Shown here piece by piece: positions 1 to 6,908 of a stretch of DNA of 17,546 bases; positions within the stretch are counted from its first letter, which is position 1; every line of letters starts with the position of its first letter. The stretch comes from JACVRW01 sp036009005. Lineage in GTDB: Bacteria > Actinomycetota > Thermoleophilia > Solirubrobacterales > Thermoleophilaceae. Both the position numbers and the translations under genes were made by a program. Below the pieces are notes generated by a model. That model had not been told where the DNA came from and ran no database searches. It was given only the letters and a program-made list of their open reading frames with translations. The DNA is taken from contig DASYMP010000014.1 of NCBI GenBank assembly GCA_036009005.1, forward strand, positions 1 to 17,546, read 5' to 3'.

Positions 1-1566
1 GGCGCGGCCACCGCGACCGTGAACCGGGTGCCGGTCCTGCTGCTCGCCTCGGACACGTTCGCGAACCGGCGCCAGGGGCCGGTGATGCAGGCGCTCGACC
101 ACGGCGCCGAGGCCGACGTGACGGTGAACGACGCCTTCCGGCCGGTGAGCGCGTACTTCGACCGCATCACGCGGCCGGAGCAGCTGATCGCCACGCTCCC
201 CGAGGCGATGCGAGTGCTGCTCGACCCGGCCGAGACGGGCGCGGTGACGCTCTCGCTCCACCAGGACGTGCAGGCGGAGGCGGGCGCGTTCCCGGAGGAG
301 CTCTTCGAGCCGCGCGTGTGGAGCGTCACGCGCCGGCCGCCGGCGGACTCGGAGCTGCGCGCGGCCGTCGAGGCGCTGCGCGCGTCGAAGCGGCCGCTCG
401 TGATCGCGGGCGGCGGCGTGCGCTACTCGGAGGCGCTTGCGGAGCTGGCCGAGCTCTCGGCGCACGCCGGGCTGCCGGTTGCCGAGACCTCGGCGGGCAA
501 GGGCGCCCTGCCCGGCGGGCCGCTTGCGCTCGGAGGGATCGGCGTGACCGGTACGCGCGCCGCGAACGCGCTCGCGCACGACGCGGACCTCGTCGTGTGC
601 GTCGGTACCCGCCTGATCGACCTGACCACCGGCTCGCTGTCGCTGTTCCAGGACCCGGAGGTGCGCTTCGTCGGCGTGAACGTGCGCCCCCGCGACGCCC
701 ACAAGCTCGGCGCCCTGCCGCTGGTGGCGGACGCGAAGCTCGCGCTGCGTGCGCTCGCGGACGCGCTCGGCGACTGGCACGCCCCCGAGGAGTGGCAGGA
801 GCGGGCGCGCGCGGAGAGCGAGCGCTGGCGGGGCGAGTTGGCCGACGACCTCGCGCCGCGTCCGGACGAGCTGCTCACCCAGGGCCAGGTGCTGGCGACG
901 CTGAACGAGCTGACGAGCCCGGACGACCGCCTCGTGGTGGCGTCCGGCACTCCGCATGTGGACGTGCACAAGCTCTGGGATCCCGCCGGCTCCGCGCCCT
1001 GCCTGATGGAGGTCGGCTTCTCGTGCATGGGCGGCGAGATCCCCACCGCGATCGGTGTGCGGTTGGCCCGCCCCGACGAGGGCGAGGTCTACGCCCTGAT
1101 CGGCGACGGCACCTACCTGATGGGAAACACCGGCGAGCTGGTCACGGCGCGTCAGGACGGGCTCAAGGTCACGGTGATCGTGATCGAGAACCAGGGCTAC
1201 CAGTCGATCCACGCGCTCCAGCGGAACCGGACGGGAAGGAGCTTCGGGCTCGAGTTCCGCGAGCGGACCGACGGCGCCGGGCTCGCCGGCGACTACGTCG
1301 AGGTGGACTACGCGGCGAACGCGCGCAGCCTCGGGTGCGCCGCATTCGGCGTGTCGTCGCCCGAGGGACTTCGCGACGCGATCGACGCGGCGCGGGACGA
1401 GACGGGCCCAACCGTGATCGTCGCGCGCGTGGAGCCACGCCGCCTGCTGCTCGACTCGGCGTGCTGGTGGGACGTGGGTGTGGCGGAGCTCTCGGAGCGA
1501 GCCGAGACACGGACGCTCGCAGCCGAGCACGCGCGCGGCCGGGCGCTCCAGCGCCACTACGGCTGA
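1..1566 (+). CDS. iolD: IolD-type TPP-dependent trihydroxycyclohexanedione hydrolase, 5' partial
   Basis: The reading frame is open from base 1, so the gene enters from the left edge; the GTG at 19 is internal. About 521 codons are visible, and IolD proteins are usually about 620-640 residues, so roughly 100-120 N-terminal residues are missing. Family knowledge: IolD hydrolytically opens 3D-(3,5/4)-trihydroxycyclohexane-1,2-dione in myo-inositol catabolism, in the cytoplasm, using thiamine diphosphate. Seen: the NRVPVLLLASDTFANR stretch and TVNDAFRPVSAYFDRI near the start are characteristic of IolD rather than acetolactate synthase. A central domain begins at about RPLVIAGGGV, and the TPP/Mg motif GDGTYLMGN (nt 1102 on) is followed by IENQGYQSIHALQ. 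The next gene starts 5 nt downstream, so the two are probably cotranscribed. No other inositol gene is visible, so the substrate could be a related cyclic dione. Confidence 0.85.
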   Translation, partial: GAATATVNRVPVLLLASDTFANRRQGPVMQALDHGAEADVTVNDAFRPVSAYFDRITRPEQLIATLPEAMRVLLDPAETGAVTLSLHQDVQAEAGAFPEELFEPRVWSVTRRPPADSELRAAVEALRASKRPLVIAGGGVRYSEALAELAELSAHAGLPVAETSAGKGALPGGPLALGGIGVTGTRAANALAHDADLVVCVGTRLIDLTTGSLSLFQDPEVRFVGVNVRPRDAHKLGALPLVADAKLALRALADALGDWHAPEEWQERARAESERWRGELADDLAPRPDELLTQGQVLATLNELTSPDDRLVVASGTPHVDVHKLWDPAGSAPCLMEVGFSCMGGEIPTAIGVRLARPDEGEVYALIGDGTYLMGNTGELVTARQDGLKVTVIVIENQGYQSIHALQRNRTGRSFGLEFRERTDGAGLAGDYVEVDYAANARSLGCAAFGVSSPEGLRDAIDAARDETGPTVIVARVEPRRLLLDSACWWDVGVAELSERAETRTLAAEHARGRALQRHYG

Positions 1567-1571
1567 GCGGC

Positions 1572-2507
1572 GTGAGGATCGTCGCCACCGCCGAGGTGCC
1601 CGCCGTCGCGCGCGAGGCGTTCGCACGGCTCGGTGAGATCGTCGTCGACGGCGCCGGGGAGGGCCGCGTCGCCGGGGCCGAGGTGCTGATCGTCCGCGGC
1701 ACGCGTGTGGACGCCGCGCTGCTCGCGCGCGCGAACCACCTGCGCGCGCTGGCGCGCACCGGGGCCGGCTACGACAACGTCGACGTTGCGGCGGCCACGC
1801 GGCGCGGGATTCCCGTCGTCTACGCGCCCGGAGTGGGCAGCCAGCCCGTGGCGGAGGGCACGCTCGCGCTCATCCTCGCGGCGGCGAAGCGGCTGCGTGA
1901 GCTGGGCGCGGTGGTCCACCACGGCAGCTGGACGTCGCGCTACGACGTCGTGGGCCTCGACCTCGCGGGGGCGTGCCTCGGGGTCGTCGGCCTCGGCGCG
2001 ATCGGTGCCCGCGTGGCGGCTCTGTGCCGGGCGCTAGGGATGCACGCGATCGCTCACGATCCGGCGCTGAACGGCGCGTCGGCGGATGGCGTCGAGCTCG
2101 TGTCGCTCGGGGAGCTGGTCGCGCGTGCCGACGTGATCTCGCTCCACTGCGCGCTCACCGAGGAGACGCGCGCGCTCGTGGACCGCGCCTTCCTTGCCCG
2201 GGTGAAGGCGGGCGCGATCCTCGTGAACGCGGCGCGCGGCGAGGTTCTGGAGAGCGAGGACGCGCTGGCCGACGCGCTCGCGAGCGGCCGGCTGTCCGCG
2301 GTCGCGCTCGATGTCTTCCCGAGCGAGCCGCCCGAGCCCGGGCACCGCCTGTACGCGGACCCACGCGTGATCTGCACGCCGCACACCGTGGGCCTGACGC
2401 GGCGCTGGAACGAGGAGGTCTTCGAGGCGCTCGCCACGGGCGTGGAGCGCGTCCTGGCCGGCGAGCGGCCGCCGAATCTGTTGAACCCGGACGCATTGTC
2501 GCGTTGA
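1572..2507 (+). CDS. D-isomer-specific 2-hydroxyacid dehydrogenase
   Basis: A 311-residue NAD(P)-dependent dehydrogenase of the phosphoglycerate/D-lactate dehydrogenase superfamily, a normal length for the short single-subunit type. Seen: the Rossmann motif GLGAIG at residues 140-145, catalytic Arg222 in NAARGEV, a Glu near residue 252 in FPSEPPEPG, and catalytic His271 in CTPHTVG. This is the complete Arg/Glu/His set of the family. The chosen start is GTG at 1572, 5 nt after the IolD-like stop, because the product then begins MRIVATAEV, a normal beta-strand opening. The Shine-Dalgarno is weak, so translation may be coupled to the upstream gene. The true substrate is unknown. Being paired with an IolD-like enzyme suggests it reduces or oxidises a 2-hydroxy/2-keto acid from polyol or sugar-acid breakdown. 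The C-terminal regulatory domains of long SerA proteins are absent. Confidence 0.85.
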   Translation: MRIVATAEVPAVAREAFARLGEIVVDGAGEGRVAGAEVLIVRGTRVDAALLARANHLRALARTGAGYDNVDVAAATRRGIPVVYAPGVGSQPVAEGTLALILAAAKRLRELGAVVHHGSWTSRYDVVGLDLAGACLGVVGLGAIGARVAALCRALGMHAIAHDPALNGASADGVELVSLGELVARADVISLHCALTEETRALVDRAFLARVKAGAILVNAARGEVLESEDALADALASGRLSAVALDVFPSEPPEPGHRLYADPRVICTPHTVGLTRRWNEEVFEALATGVERVLAGERPPNLLNPDALSR

Positions 2508-2532
2508 CCCATTGCCGACTCCGTGATCCAAT
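2504..2532 (+). promoter_or_regulatory. Candidate leaderless promoter for the GntR regulator
   Basis: TTGACC (2504-2509) and TCCAAT (2527-2532) are separated by 17 nt and match sigma70 -35/-10 consensus at five and four of six positions. The expected transcription start, about 7 nt past the -10, falls on the ATG at 2540. No Shine-Dalgarno precedes that ATG, which fits a leaderless transcript. The -35 overlaps the stop codon of the dehydrogenase gene. This is pattern matching only. Confidence 0.4.
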
Positions 2533-2539
2533 CTCTGGA

Positions 2540-3286
2540 ATGGCCCGTCTTCACCGCGAAAGCATGCGGATCCTCATCGCTGAGATCGTCTTCGGGGAGC
2601 TCGCCCCCGGCGACATGCTCCCGCGCGAGACCGACATCGCCGAGCGCTTCGCGGTGAGCCGCGGCGTCGCACGCGAGTGCATCCGCGGGCTCGAGGAGCG
2701 AGGCCTCATCAGCGTCCGCCACGGGAAGGGTGCGACGGTCAACCCGCCGTCGGCCTGGAACGAGTTCGACCCCGATGTGCTCGCCGCGCTGCTCGAGGGA
2801 CCGAAGGCGGTCGAGATCCTCTCCGAGTACATCGAGTGCCGGCGCATCCTCGAGGTCGAGGCGGCTGGGCTCGCGGCCGAGCGCGCCACCCCCGAGACGC
2901 TCGCGGCGATGCGTTCGGCCTACGAGCGCATGGAGGAGAGCACGCGCCAGCTCGTGTCGGGCACGGCCGAGAAGCTGTTCCACGAGGCCGACGTCGCGTT
3001 CCACGAGGCGCTGATCGCCGCGACCGAGAACAAGGCGCTCGGCAACCTCGTCCAGCGCCTGCACGCGGCCCTGCTCACCGCGCGCTACCCCCTCGCGCGC
3101 CCCCAGAACCGCGTGGACCGAGCGCTCCCCGAGCACGAACGCATCCTCAGCGCGGTCGCATCCGGCGACGCCGACGAGGCCCGCGCCGCGATGCGCGAGC
3201 ACCTCGGCACCGTGGAGGGCTACCTGCGCGACCACGCCGCGGAGAAGAACTCGGGCGCCGCGGCGGAGCCGGCCGCGGCGGGCTGA
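2540..3286 (+). CDS. GntR family transcriptional regulator, FCD (FadR-like) subfamily
   Basis: A 248-residue cytoplasmic DNA-binding regulator. Seen: an N-terminal winged helix-turn-helix (about residues 8-72) with LAPGDMLPRETDIAERF, VSRGVARECIRGLEERGLI and the wing RHGKGATV. A C-terminal all-helical FCD ligand domain follows (about 95-235) with the DVAFHEALIAAT and PEHERILSAVASGD motifs that hold its metal-binding Asp and His residues. Family members bind small carboxylates or sugar acids and usually repress adjacent genes. The ATG at 2540 is favoured because it starts just before the conserved helix and sits at a leaderless spacing from a promoter. A second ATG eight codons in is possible. 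It follows the IolD-like and dehydrogenase genes and probably controls that catabolic unit. The C-terminus ends in an Ala/Glu-rich tail with no recognised function. Confidence 0.88.
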   Translation: MARLHRESMRILIAEIVFGELAPGDMLPRETDIAERFAVSRGVARECIRGLEERGLISVRHGKGATVNPPSAWNEFDPDVLAALLEGPKAVEILSEYIECRRILEVEAAGLAAERATPETLAAMRSAYERMEESTRQLVSGTAEKLFHEADVAFHEALIAATENKALGNLVQRLHAALLTARYPLARPQNRVDRALPEHERILSAVASGDADEARAAMREHLGTVEGYLRDHAAEKNSGAAAEPAAAG

Positions 3287-3311
3287 CCCGGCGGCCTGCC
3301 TCGCCGCGCAT

Positions 3312-3356
3312 CGCGCGGGCGCACACCGCGCGGGCGCACACCGCGCGGGCGCACGC
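3312..3356. repeat. 15-bp tandem repeat, three copies
   Basis: Three adjacent copies of CGCGCGGGCGCACAC lie at 3312-3326, 3327-3341 and 3342-3356; the third differs at one base. A degenerate continuation runs to about 3370. The unit length is a multiple of three and one frame reads ARAHT repeats, but it is outside any supported gene. It begins 26 nt after the GntR stop codon. Confidence 0.75.
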
Positions 3357-3400
3357 GGCGCGCGCGTACGCCGCGCCACCCCCGCACGGCGGCGGTGAGG

Positions 3401-3451
3401 GGGTCCGTGGACTTCTGACCGTGTATTACACGGTCAAGTGACCTCGGACCC
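3401..3451. repeat. Nested palindromic element A (51 bp)
   Basis: An interrupted palindrome is centred on T3426. The core is a perfect 10-bp inverted repeat (TGACCGTGTA at 3416-3425 and TACACGGTCA at 3427-3436). The outer arms are GGGTCCG (3401-3407) and CGGACCC (3445-3451), exactly symmetric about the same centre, with 8 nt of mostly unpaired sequence on each side between core and arms. It lies between convergent genes. It could be a REP/MITE-like dispersed repeat, a protein-binding palindrome, or a structured transcript end. The right outer arm can also pair with GGGTCCG at 3458-3464. Confidence 0.7.
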
Positions 3452-3464
3452 TTCGGGGGGTCCG
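3445..3464 (+). terminator. GC-rich hairpin after the GntR gene, possible terminator
   Basis: CGGACCC (3445-3451) and GGGTCCG (3458-3464) form a 7-bp perfect stem around a six-base loop beginning TTCG. No T-run follows, so it is not a textbook intrinsic terminator, but such hairpins between convergent genes often end transcription in high-GC actinobacteria. It reuses the right arm of palindromic element A, so the two folds compete. Confidence 0.3.
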
Positions 3465-3487
3465 GCGTCCGGGGGTCCGGCGTTTCG

Positions 3488-3540
3488 GGGGTCCGGTGTC
3501 GATTTCTCCCGCCTGGCGGGAGTAAGCGACCTCGGACCCC
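3488..3540. repeat. Nested palindromic element B (53 bp), same outer arms, different core
   Basis: A second interrupted palindrome is centred on T3514. The core is CTCCCGCC (3506-3513) and GGCGGGAG (3515-3522). The outer arms are GGGGTCCG (3488-3495) and CGGACCCC (3533-3540), again symmetric, and 22 of 26 possible pairs match. It shares the outer arms, the GACCT stretch before the right arm, the odd central T and nearly the same size with element A, but its core sequence is unrelated. Between A and B are further left-arm copies (GGGGGTCCGGCGT type, about 3456-3468 and 3471-3483), as if from partial or decayed units. Confidence 0.7.
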
Positions 3541-3572
3541 TTCAGTGCGTAGTTCGCGGGCCCCAGCCGTGC

Positions 3573-3609
3573 GCGCCCCCTCGATGCCGCCGTTCGCCGG
3601 CGGGGGCGC
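3573..3609 (-). terminator. Hairpin just after the DUF1638 stop, candidate operon terminator
   Basis: GCGCCCCC (3573-3580) pairs with GGGGGCGC (3602-3609), and an inner GCCG/CGGC stem (3586-3589 with 3598-3601) lies within it, separated by a short bulge. It starts directly beyond the stop codon of the last gene in the minus-strand operon. There is no U-tract, so it is a GC-rich, non-canonical terminator candidate. Confidence 0.35.
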
Positions 3610-4188
3610 TCACGCGACGAGGGTCTCCAGCGCGCGCTCCAGGCCGGCGTCGCCCACCTGGCGGACCTCGAGCGGCAGTTCGATGGCGCTCGCCGCGCGC
3701 TCCGCGGCCAGCTTCGTTCCGAGCGTCGGGCGCTGGGCCAGCCAGATCACGCGCCTGTAGTTCCCGAAGTACTCGTCACGCAGCTCCGGGTGGCGGTCGA
3801 GGCCGAGCTCGCGCATCACGGTGTGCTCGAACGTGCGGGCGAGGAAGTCGGTGAGGAAGTAGGTCCCCGGCTCCTCCTCGAGCGCCTCGCGCACCTCCTC
3901 GCGAGCGAACAGGTCATAGCAGTGAGCGCCGGACAACCGAGCCACGCCTGAGCCGGACAACGCGGCATCGAGAGCACCATAAGTGCCGCAGTCGGCATAC
4001 GCGACGGCAACCCGATCGTACGAGCTGGACAACGAGGCGAGCTCCGACGACACGGCCGGAGCGATCTCCTCGGGCCGGTTGTGCAACAGGGCGGGCACGG
4101 GATGCACGTCGATGACCCAGCCGCGCCGGCGAGCGATCTTCCGCACGTCCGCCGCGAGCGCGCCGCAGGCTATGACCGCGGTCCTCAT
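3610..4188 (-). CDS. DUF1638 domain-containing protein, corrinoid-operon associated
   Basis: A 192-residue soluble protein, last gene of the minus-strand operon. It begins MRTAVIACGALAADV, typical of DUF1638. Seen: Cys8, Cys67 in YADCGTYG and Cys90 in GAHCYDLF, each in a conserved-looking glycine-rich loop, with His29, His36 and His89 nearby. These could form a metal or corrinoid ligand set, but that is inference. Family knowledge: DUF1638 genes recur beside MttB-like methyltransferases, corrinoid proteins and RACo genes, and no biochemical role is firmly established to my knowledge. The ATG at 4188 overlaps the upstream RACo stop as ATGA (4-nt overlap), implying translational coupling and roughly equal amounts of the two proteins. 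A corrinoid loading, chaperone or reactivation accessory role is plausible. There is no signal peptide or membrane segment. Confidence 0.85.
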   Translation of the reverse strand: MRTAVIACGALAADVRKIARRRGWVIDVHPVPALLHNRPEEIAPAVSSELASLSSSYDRVAVAYADCGTYGALDAALSGSGVARLSGAHCYDLFAREEVREALEEEPGTYFLTDFLARTFEHTVMRELGLDRHPELRDEYFGNYRRVIWLAQRPTLGTKLAAERAASAIELPLEVRQVGDAGLERALETLVA

Positions 4189-6089
4189 CCGGGGAACGCC
4201 AGCTGGTCGATGAACGCGTCGTTGAAGTCGCTCCGGCCTGAGAGCTCCACGTAGCGCACCTCGCCCAGGATCGAGCGTGCCTCGGCGCGCTCGCGCAGCG
4301 ACAGCGCGGCGATCTTCGCTCCCTCGCCGGCCACGTTGCCGGCCGACACGATCCGCGTCAGCGCGATCCGGGGCACGAGCCCGATGCGCACGGCCGCCGC
4401 GGGTGACAGGTACTGGCCGAAGCTGCCGGCCAGGAGCACCTGCGACACGTCCTCGGGCTCCATGCCGAGCTCGCCGAACAGGATCTTCCAGCCCGTCGCG
4501 ATCGACGCCTTCGCGAACTGCAGCTCGCGGATGTCGCGCTGGGTGAGGTACACCGACGCCGCCGGGTCGTCGCCGCCCTTCCAGGCGAGGACGAACACCC
4601 GCTCCTCGCCGATCTTCGTGAGGCGCGGGGCGAGCGAGGGCGACAGCTCGGCGGCCTCCTCGTCGGGGATGTAGCGGCCGGAATGGTCGAGCAGCCCGAC
4701 CCGCACCAGCTCGGCGACCGCATCGACGAGGCCCGACCCGCACATACCCACGGGCTCGATGTCGCCGATGACCTCCAACGTGATGTCGTCATCGGTCAAC
4801 CCGACGCCCTCGATCGCGCCCTCGGCGGCGCGCATGCCGCAGCGGATCTGCGCCGCCTCGAACGCGGGGCCGGCGGGCGCCGCGGTGGCCACCACGCCCT
4901 CCTGGCTTCCGAGCGCGATCTCCGAGTTCGTGCCGACGTCGATGAAGAGCCGGATGCGCTTGTCGCGCGTGAGGCCGGTGGCGAGCATCCCCGACACGAT
5001 GTCCCCGCCCACGTAGGCGCCGAGCGAGGGGAACACGAACGCCGGCGCGCGCGCGTGCACCGGGACGCCGAGGTCCGCCGCGAGCAGCTGCGGGAACTCG
5101 TGCGTGGTGACGATGAAGGGCGCCATCGAGAGCGGCTCGGGGTCCATGCCGAGCGCCATCTGCGTCATCGTCACGTTGCCGCAGATGGTGATCTCGTAGA
5201 CCTCGCCCGGGTCGACGCCCGCCTCGGCACAGACCTCCTGCGTGAGCTGCGCCAGCGTCTCCTGCGCGCGTGCCTGGAGCGCGTCGAGCGCTCCCTCGTC
5301 GAGCATCGTGGCCGACACGCGCGAGATCACGTCGGCGCCGAAGGGCTGCTGGCGGTTCAGCATCGACTCCACCGCGGCGGGCTGGCCGGTCTCGAGGTCG
5401 AGCAGCGTCGCCACGACCGTGGTCGTGCCGAGGTCGAACGCGATCGCGAAGCGGCGCGTGCTCGTGTCGCCGGGCTCGATGTCGATCAGGAGGTCGTCGC
5501 AGACCACCGCCGTCACGTCGAAGTTCGACTCGCGCAGGACCTTGCCGAGCGTGCGCAGCACCGGCAGCTCGACGCGCGGCTCGAGGTCCTCGAGCGCCTG
5601 CATGATCCGCTCGAGGTCGGAGCGCTGGTCCTCGAGCGACGGCTCCTCGAGCACGATGTGGCGCTTCTGCACGGACGGCCGCAGGATCACGTGCCGGCCC
5701 ACGCCCACGAGCGCCGCCTTCGGCCGCGTCTGGAGCGGGGGCACCTCGATCACGAGGTCGCCGCGCGCGGGGGCGCGGCAGGCGAGCCGCCAGCCGTCGT
5801 TCAGCTCGTCCGGGCTGAACGCGCGCGGATCGACGCTCGAGATCGGCAGCTCGCCCTCGACCACGCGCACCTTGCACTTCTTGCAGGTGCCGTGCCCGCC
5901 GCAGGTCGAGTCGATCGCGATGCCGTTCCAGCTCGCGGCGTCGAACACCGGCGTGCCGCTCGGCACGCGCACCTCGGCGCCCTCGGGCTCGAACCGGACG
6001 CGCGCGCGCTCGGCGCCGTCGGCGGGCTCCCCCCTCTGCGCCTCTATCGGCTCAGGCCGCGGACTGCTGGCGGGCACGATGGGCCGCAA
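4185..6089 (-). CDS. RACo-type corrinoid protein reductive activase (2Fe-2S plus ASKHA ATPase)
   Basis: A 634-residue ATP-dependent activator that re-reduces oxidised Co(II) corrinoid proteins to Co(I). Seen: an N-terminal plant-type [2Fe-2S] ferredoxin domain with Cys63, Cys69, Cys72 (STCGGHGTCKKC) and Cys104 (RLACRA), then a linker. A C-terminal ASKHA/DUF4445 ATPase follows, with phosphate motifs AFDLGTTTVV (about 217-226) and FIDVGTNSEI, GMCGSGLVDAV, and LLAGSFGQYL near the end. The length matches RACo proteins (about 600-650). Start: TTG at 6089 overlaps the upstream methyltransferase gene by 38 nt; GTG at 6077 is an alternative, and neither has a good Shine-Dalgarno. The first 30 residues are Pro/Glu-rich and unconserved, so the exact start is uncertain. 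It sits directly after the corrinoid and methyl-THF transferase genes it should serve. The electron donor is not apparent. Confidence 0.92.
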   Translation of the reverse strand: MRPIVPASSPRPEPIEAQRGEPADGAERARVRFEPEGAEVRVPSGTPVFDAASWNGIAIDSTCGGHGTCKKCKVRVVEGELPISSVDPRAFSPDELNDGWRLACRAPARGDLVIEVPPLQTRPKAALVGVGRHVILRPSVQKRHIVLEEPSLEDQRSDLERIMQALEDLEPRVELPVLRTLGKVLRESNFDVTAVVCDDLLIDIEPGDTSTRRFAIAFDLGTTTVVATLLDLETGQPAAVESMLNRQQPFGADVISRVSATMLDEGALDALQARAQETLAQLTQEVCAEAGVDPGEVYEITICGNVTMTQMALGMDPEPLSMAPFIVTTHEFPQLLAADLGVPVHARAPAFVFPSLGAYVGGDIVSGMLATGLTRDKRIRLFIDVGTNSEIALGSQEGVVATAAPAGPAFEAAQIRCGMRAAEGAIEGVGLTDDDITLEVIGDIEPVGMCGSGLVDAVAELVRVGLLDHSGRYIPDEEAAELSPSLAPRLTKIGEERVFVLAWKGGDDPAASVYLTQRDIRELQFAKASIATGWKILFGELGMEPEDVSQVLLAGSFGQYLSPAAAVRIGLVPRIALTRIVSAGNVAGEGAKIAALSLRERAEARSILGEVRYVELSGRSDFNDAFIDQLAFPG

Positions 6090-6906
6090 TCCAATTGGTA
6101 CCCCAGGCGTCGTGGCCGAGGAGGAGGTCGGCTGCCCGGACGCTGTCCACGCACACCTTCGCGGTGCTCATGATCGCGCTCGTGAGACCCGCGGCCATGG
6201 CCATTGGCAGGAAGCCGGCGTTCAGCACGTGCCGCTCGGGCAGCCCGAACGAGACGTTCGACGCGCCCAGGCACATGTTCACGCCGAGCTCGTCGCGGAT
6301 CAGGCTGATCGTGGCGAGCGTGGTCGTGACGGCCTCGGTGTCGGCGCCGACCGTCATCGCCAGCGGGTCGATCACCACGTCCTCGGGCGGGATCCCATAG
6401 TCGCCCGCGACCTTCACGATCTTCGTGGCGATCTCGAGGCGCTGCTGGGGGGTCTCGGGGATGCCGGTCTCGTCGTTCGCCAGGCCGATCACGGCGGCGC
6501 CGTGCTTTGCCACGAGCGGGAGGATCTCCTCGAGCCGGTCGTCCTCGCCGGTCACGGAGTTCACGAGCGCCTTGCCCTCGTACACGCCAAGCCCGGCCTC
6601 GAGCGCCTCGATCACCGACGAGTCGATGCAGATCGGCAGGTCGGTCGTCTCCTGGATCAGCTTCAGCATGTTGGTGAGCAGCTCCGCCTCGTCCACGAGC
6701 GGGATGCCGGCGTTCACGTCGAGCACGTCGGCGCCGGCCTCCACCTGCGCGTGCGTGTCGACGACCACGGTGTCGAGGTTCCCCTCGCGCAGCTCCTCCG
6801 AGAACTTCTTGCGGCTGGTCGGGTTGATGCGCTCGCCGATCACGCAGAACGGCTTGTCCGAGCCGATCGTGACCGTCTTGGTCTTCGAGCCGATGACGGT
6901 GTCCAT
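6052..6906 (-). CDS. Methyltetrahydrofolate:corrinoid protein methyltransferase (pterin-binding)
   Basis: A 284-residue TIM-barrel pterin-binding methyltransferase of the AcsE/MtgA type, catalysing reversible methyl exchange between methyl-corrinoid protein and tetrahydrofolate. Seen: FCVIGERINPTSRKKF at residues 20-35, DVNAG (63-67), NSVTG (116-120), IDPLAM (179-184) and ASNVSFGLP (215-223). These carry the Asp and Asn residues that bind and protonate the pterin in characterised homologues. The length is close to the usual 260-290. It lies 2 nt after the corrinoid protein gene and overlaps the RACo gene, so the three are one operon. In this context it most likely runs from methyl-corrinoid to methyl-THF, collecting methyl groups taken from the MttB-family substrate. 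It lacks the cobalamin-binding domains of MetH, so it is a stand-alone component. Confidence 0.93.
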   Translation of the reverse strand: MDTVIGSKTKTVTIGSDKPFCVIGERINPTSRKKFSEELREGNLDTVVVDTHAQVEAGADVLDVNAGIPLVDEAELLTNMLKLIQETTDLPICIDSSVIEALEAGLGVYEGKALVNSVTGEDDRLEEILPLVAKHGAAVIGLANDETGIPETPQQRLEIATKIVKVAGDYGIPPEDVVIDPLAMTVGADTEAVTTTLATISLIRDELGVNMCLGASNVSFGLPERHVLNAGFLPMAMAAGLTSAIMSTAKVCVDSVRAADLLLGHDAWGTNWIAAHRARQQSAA

Positions 6907-6908
6907 GG

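Noticed and set aside
318..1571. An open frame running from 318 into the dehydrogenase gene, suggesting a fused 729-residue protein.
   Set aside because: The first part is an Arg/Ala-rich out-of-frame reading of the IolD-like gene with no domain; the real dehydrogenase starts at GTG 1572.
3312..3540. CRISPR-like or regularly spaced repeat array in the 3287-3609 gap.
   Set aside because: The 15-bp units are directly adjacent without spacers and the palindromes differ in their cores; there are no cas genes.
3438..3854. Small open frames across the gap and the DUF1638 3' end (3438-3854, 3545-3760).
   Set aside because: Low-complexity Arg/Pro/Ser products that run through the palindromes and antisense to DUF1638; no ribosome-binding site or motif.
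4683..6173. Long plus-strand frame opposite the RACo gene.
   Set aside because: His/Arg-rich composition typical of an antisense shadow in GC-rich DNA; the minus strand encodes an unmistakable RACo.
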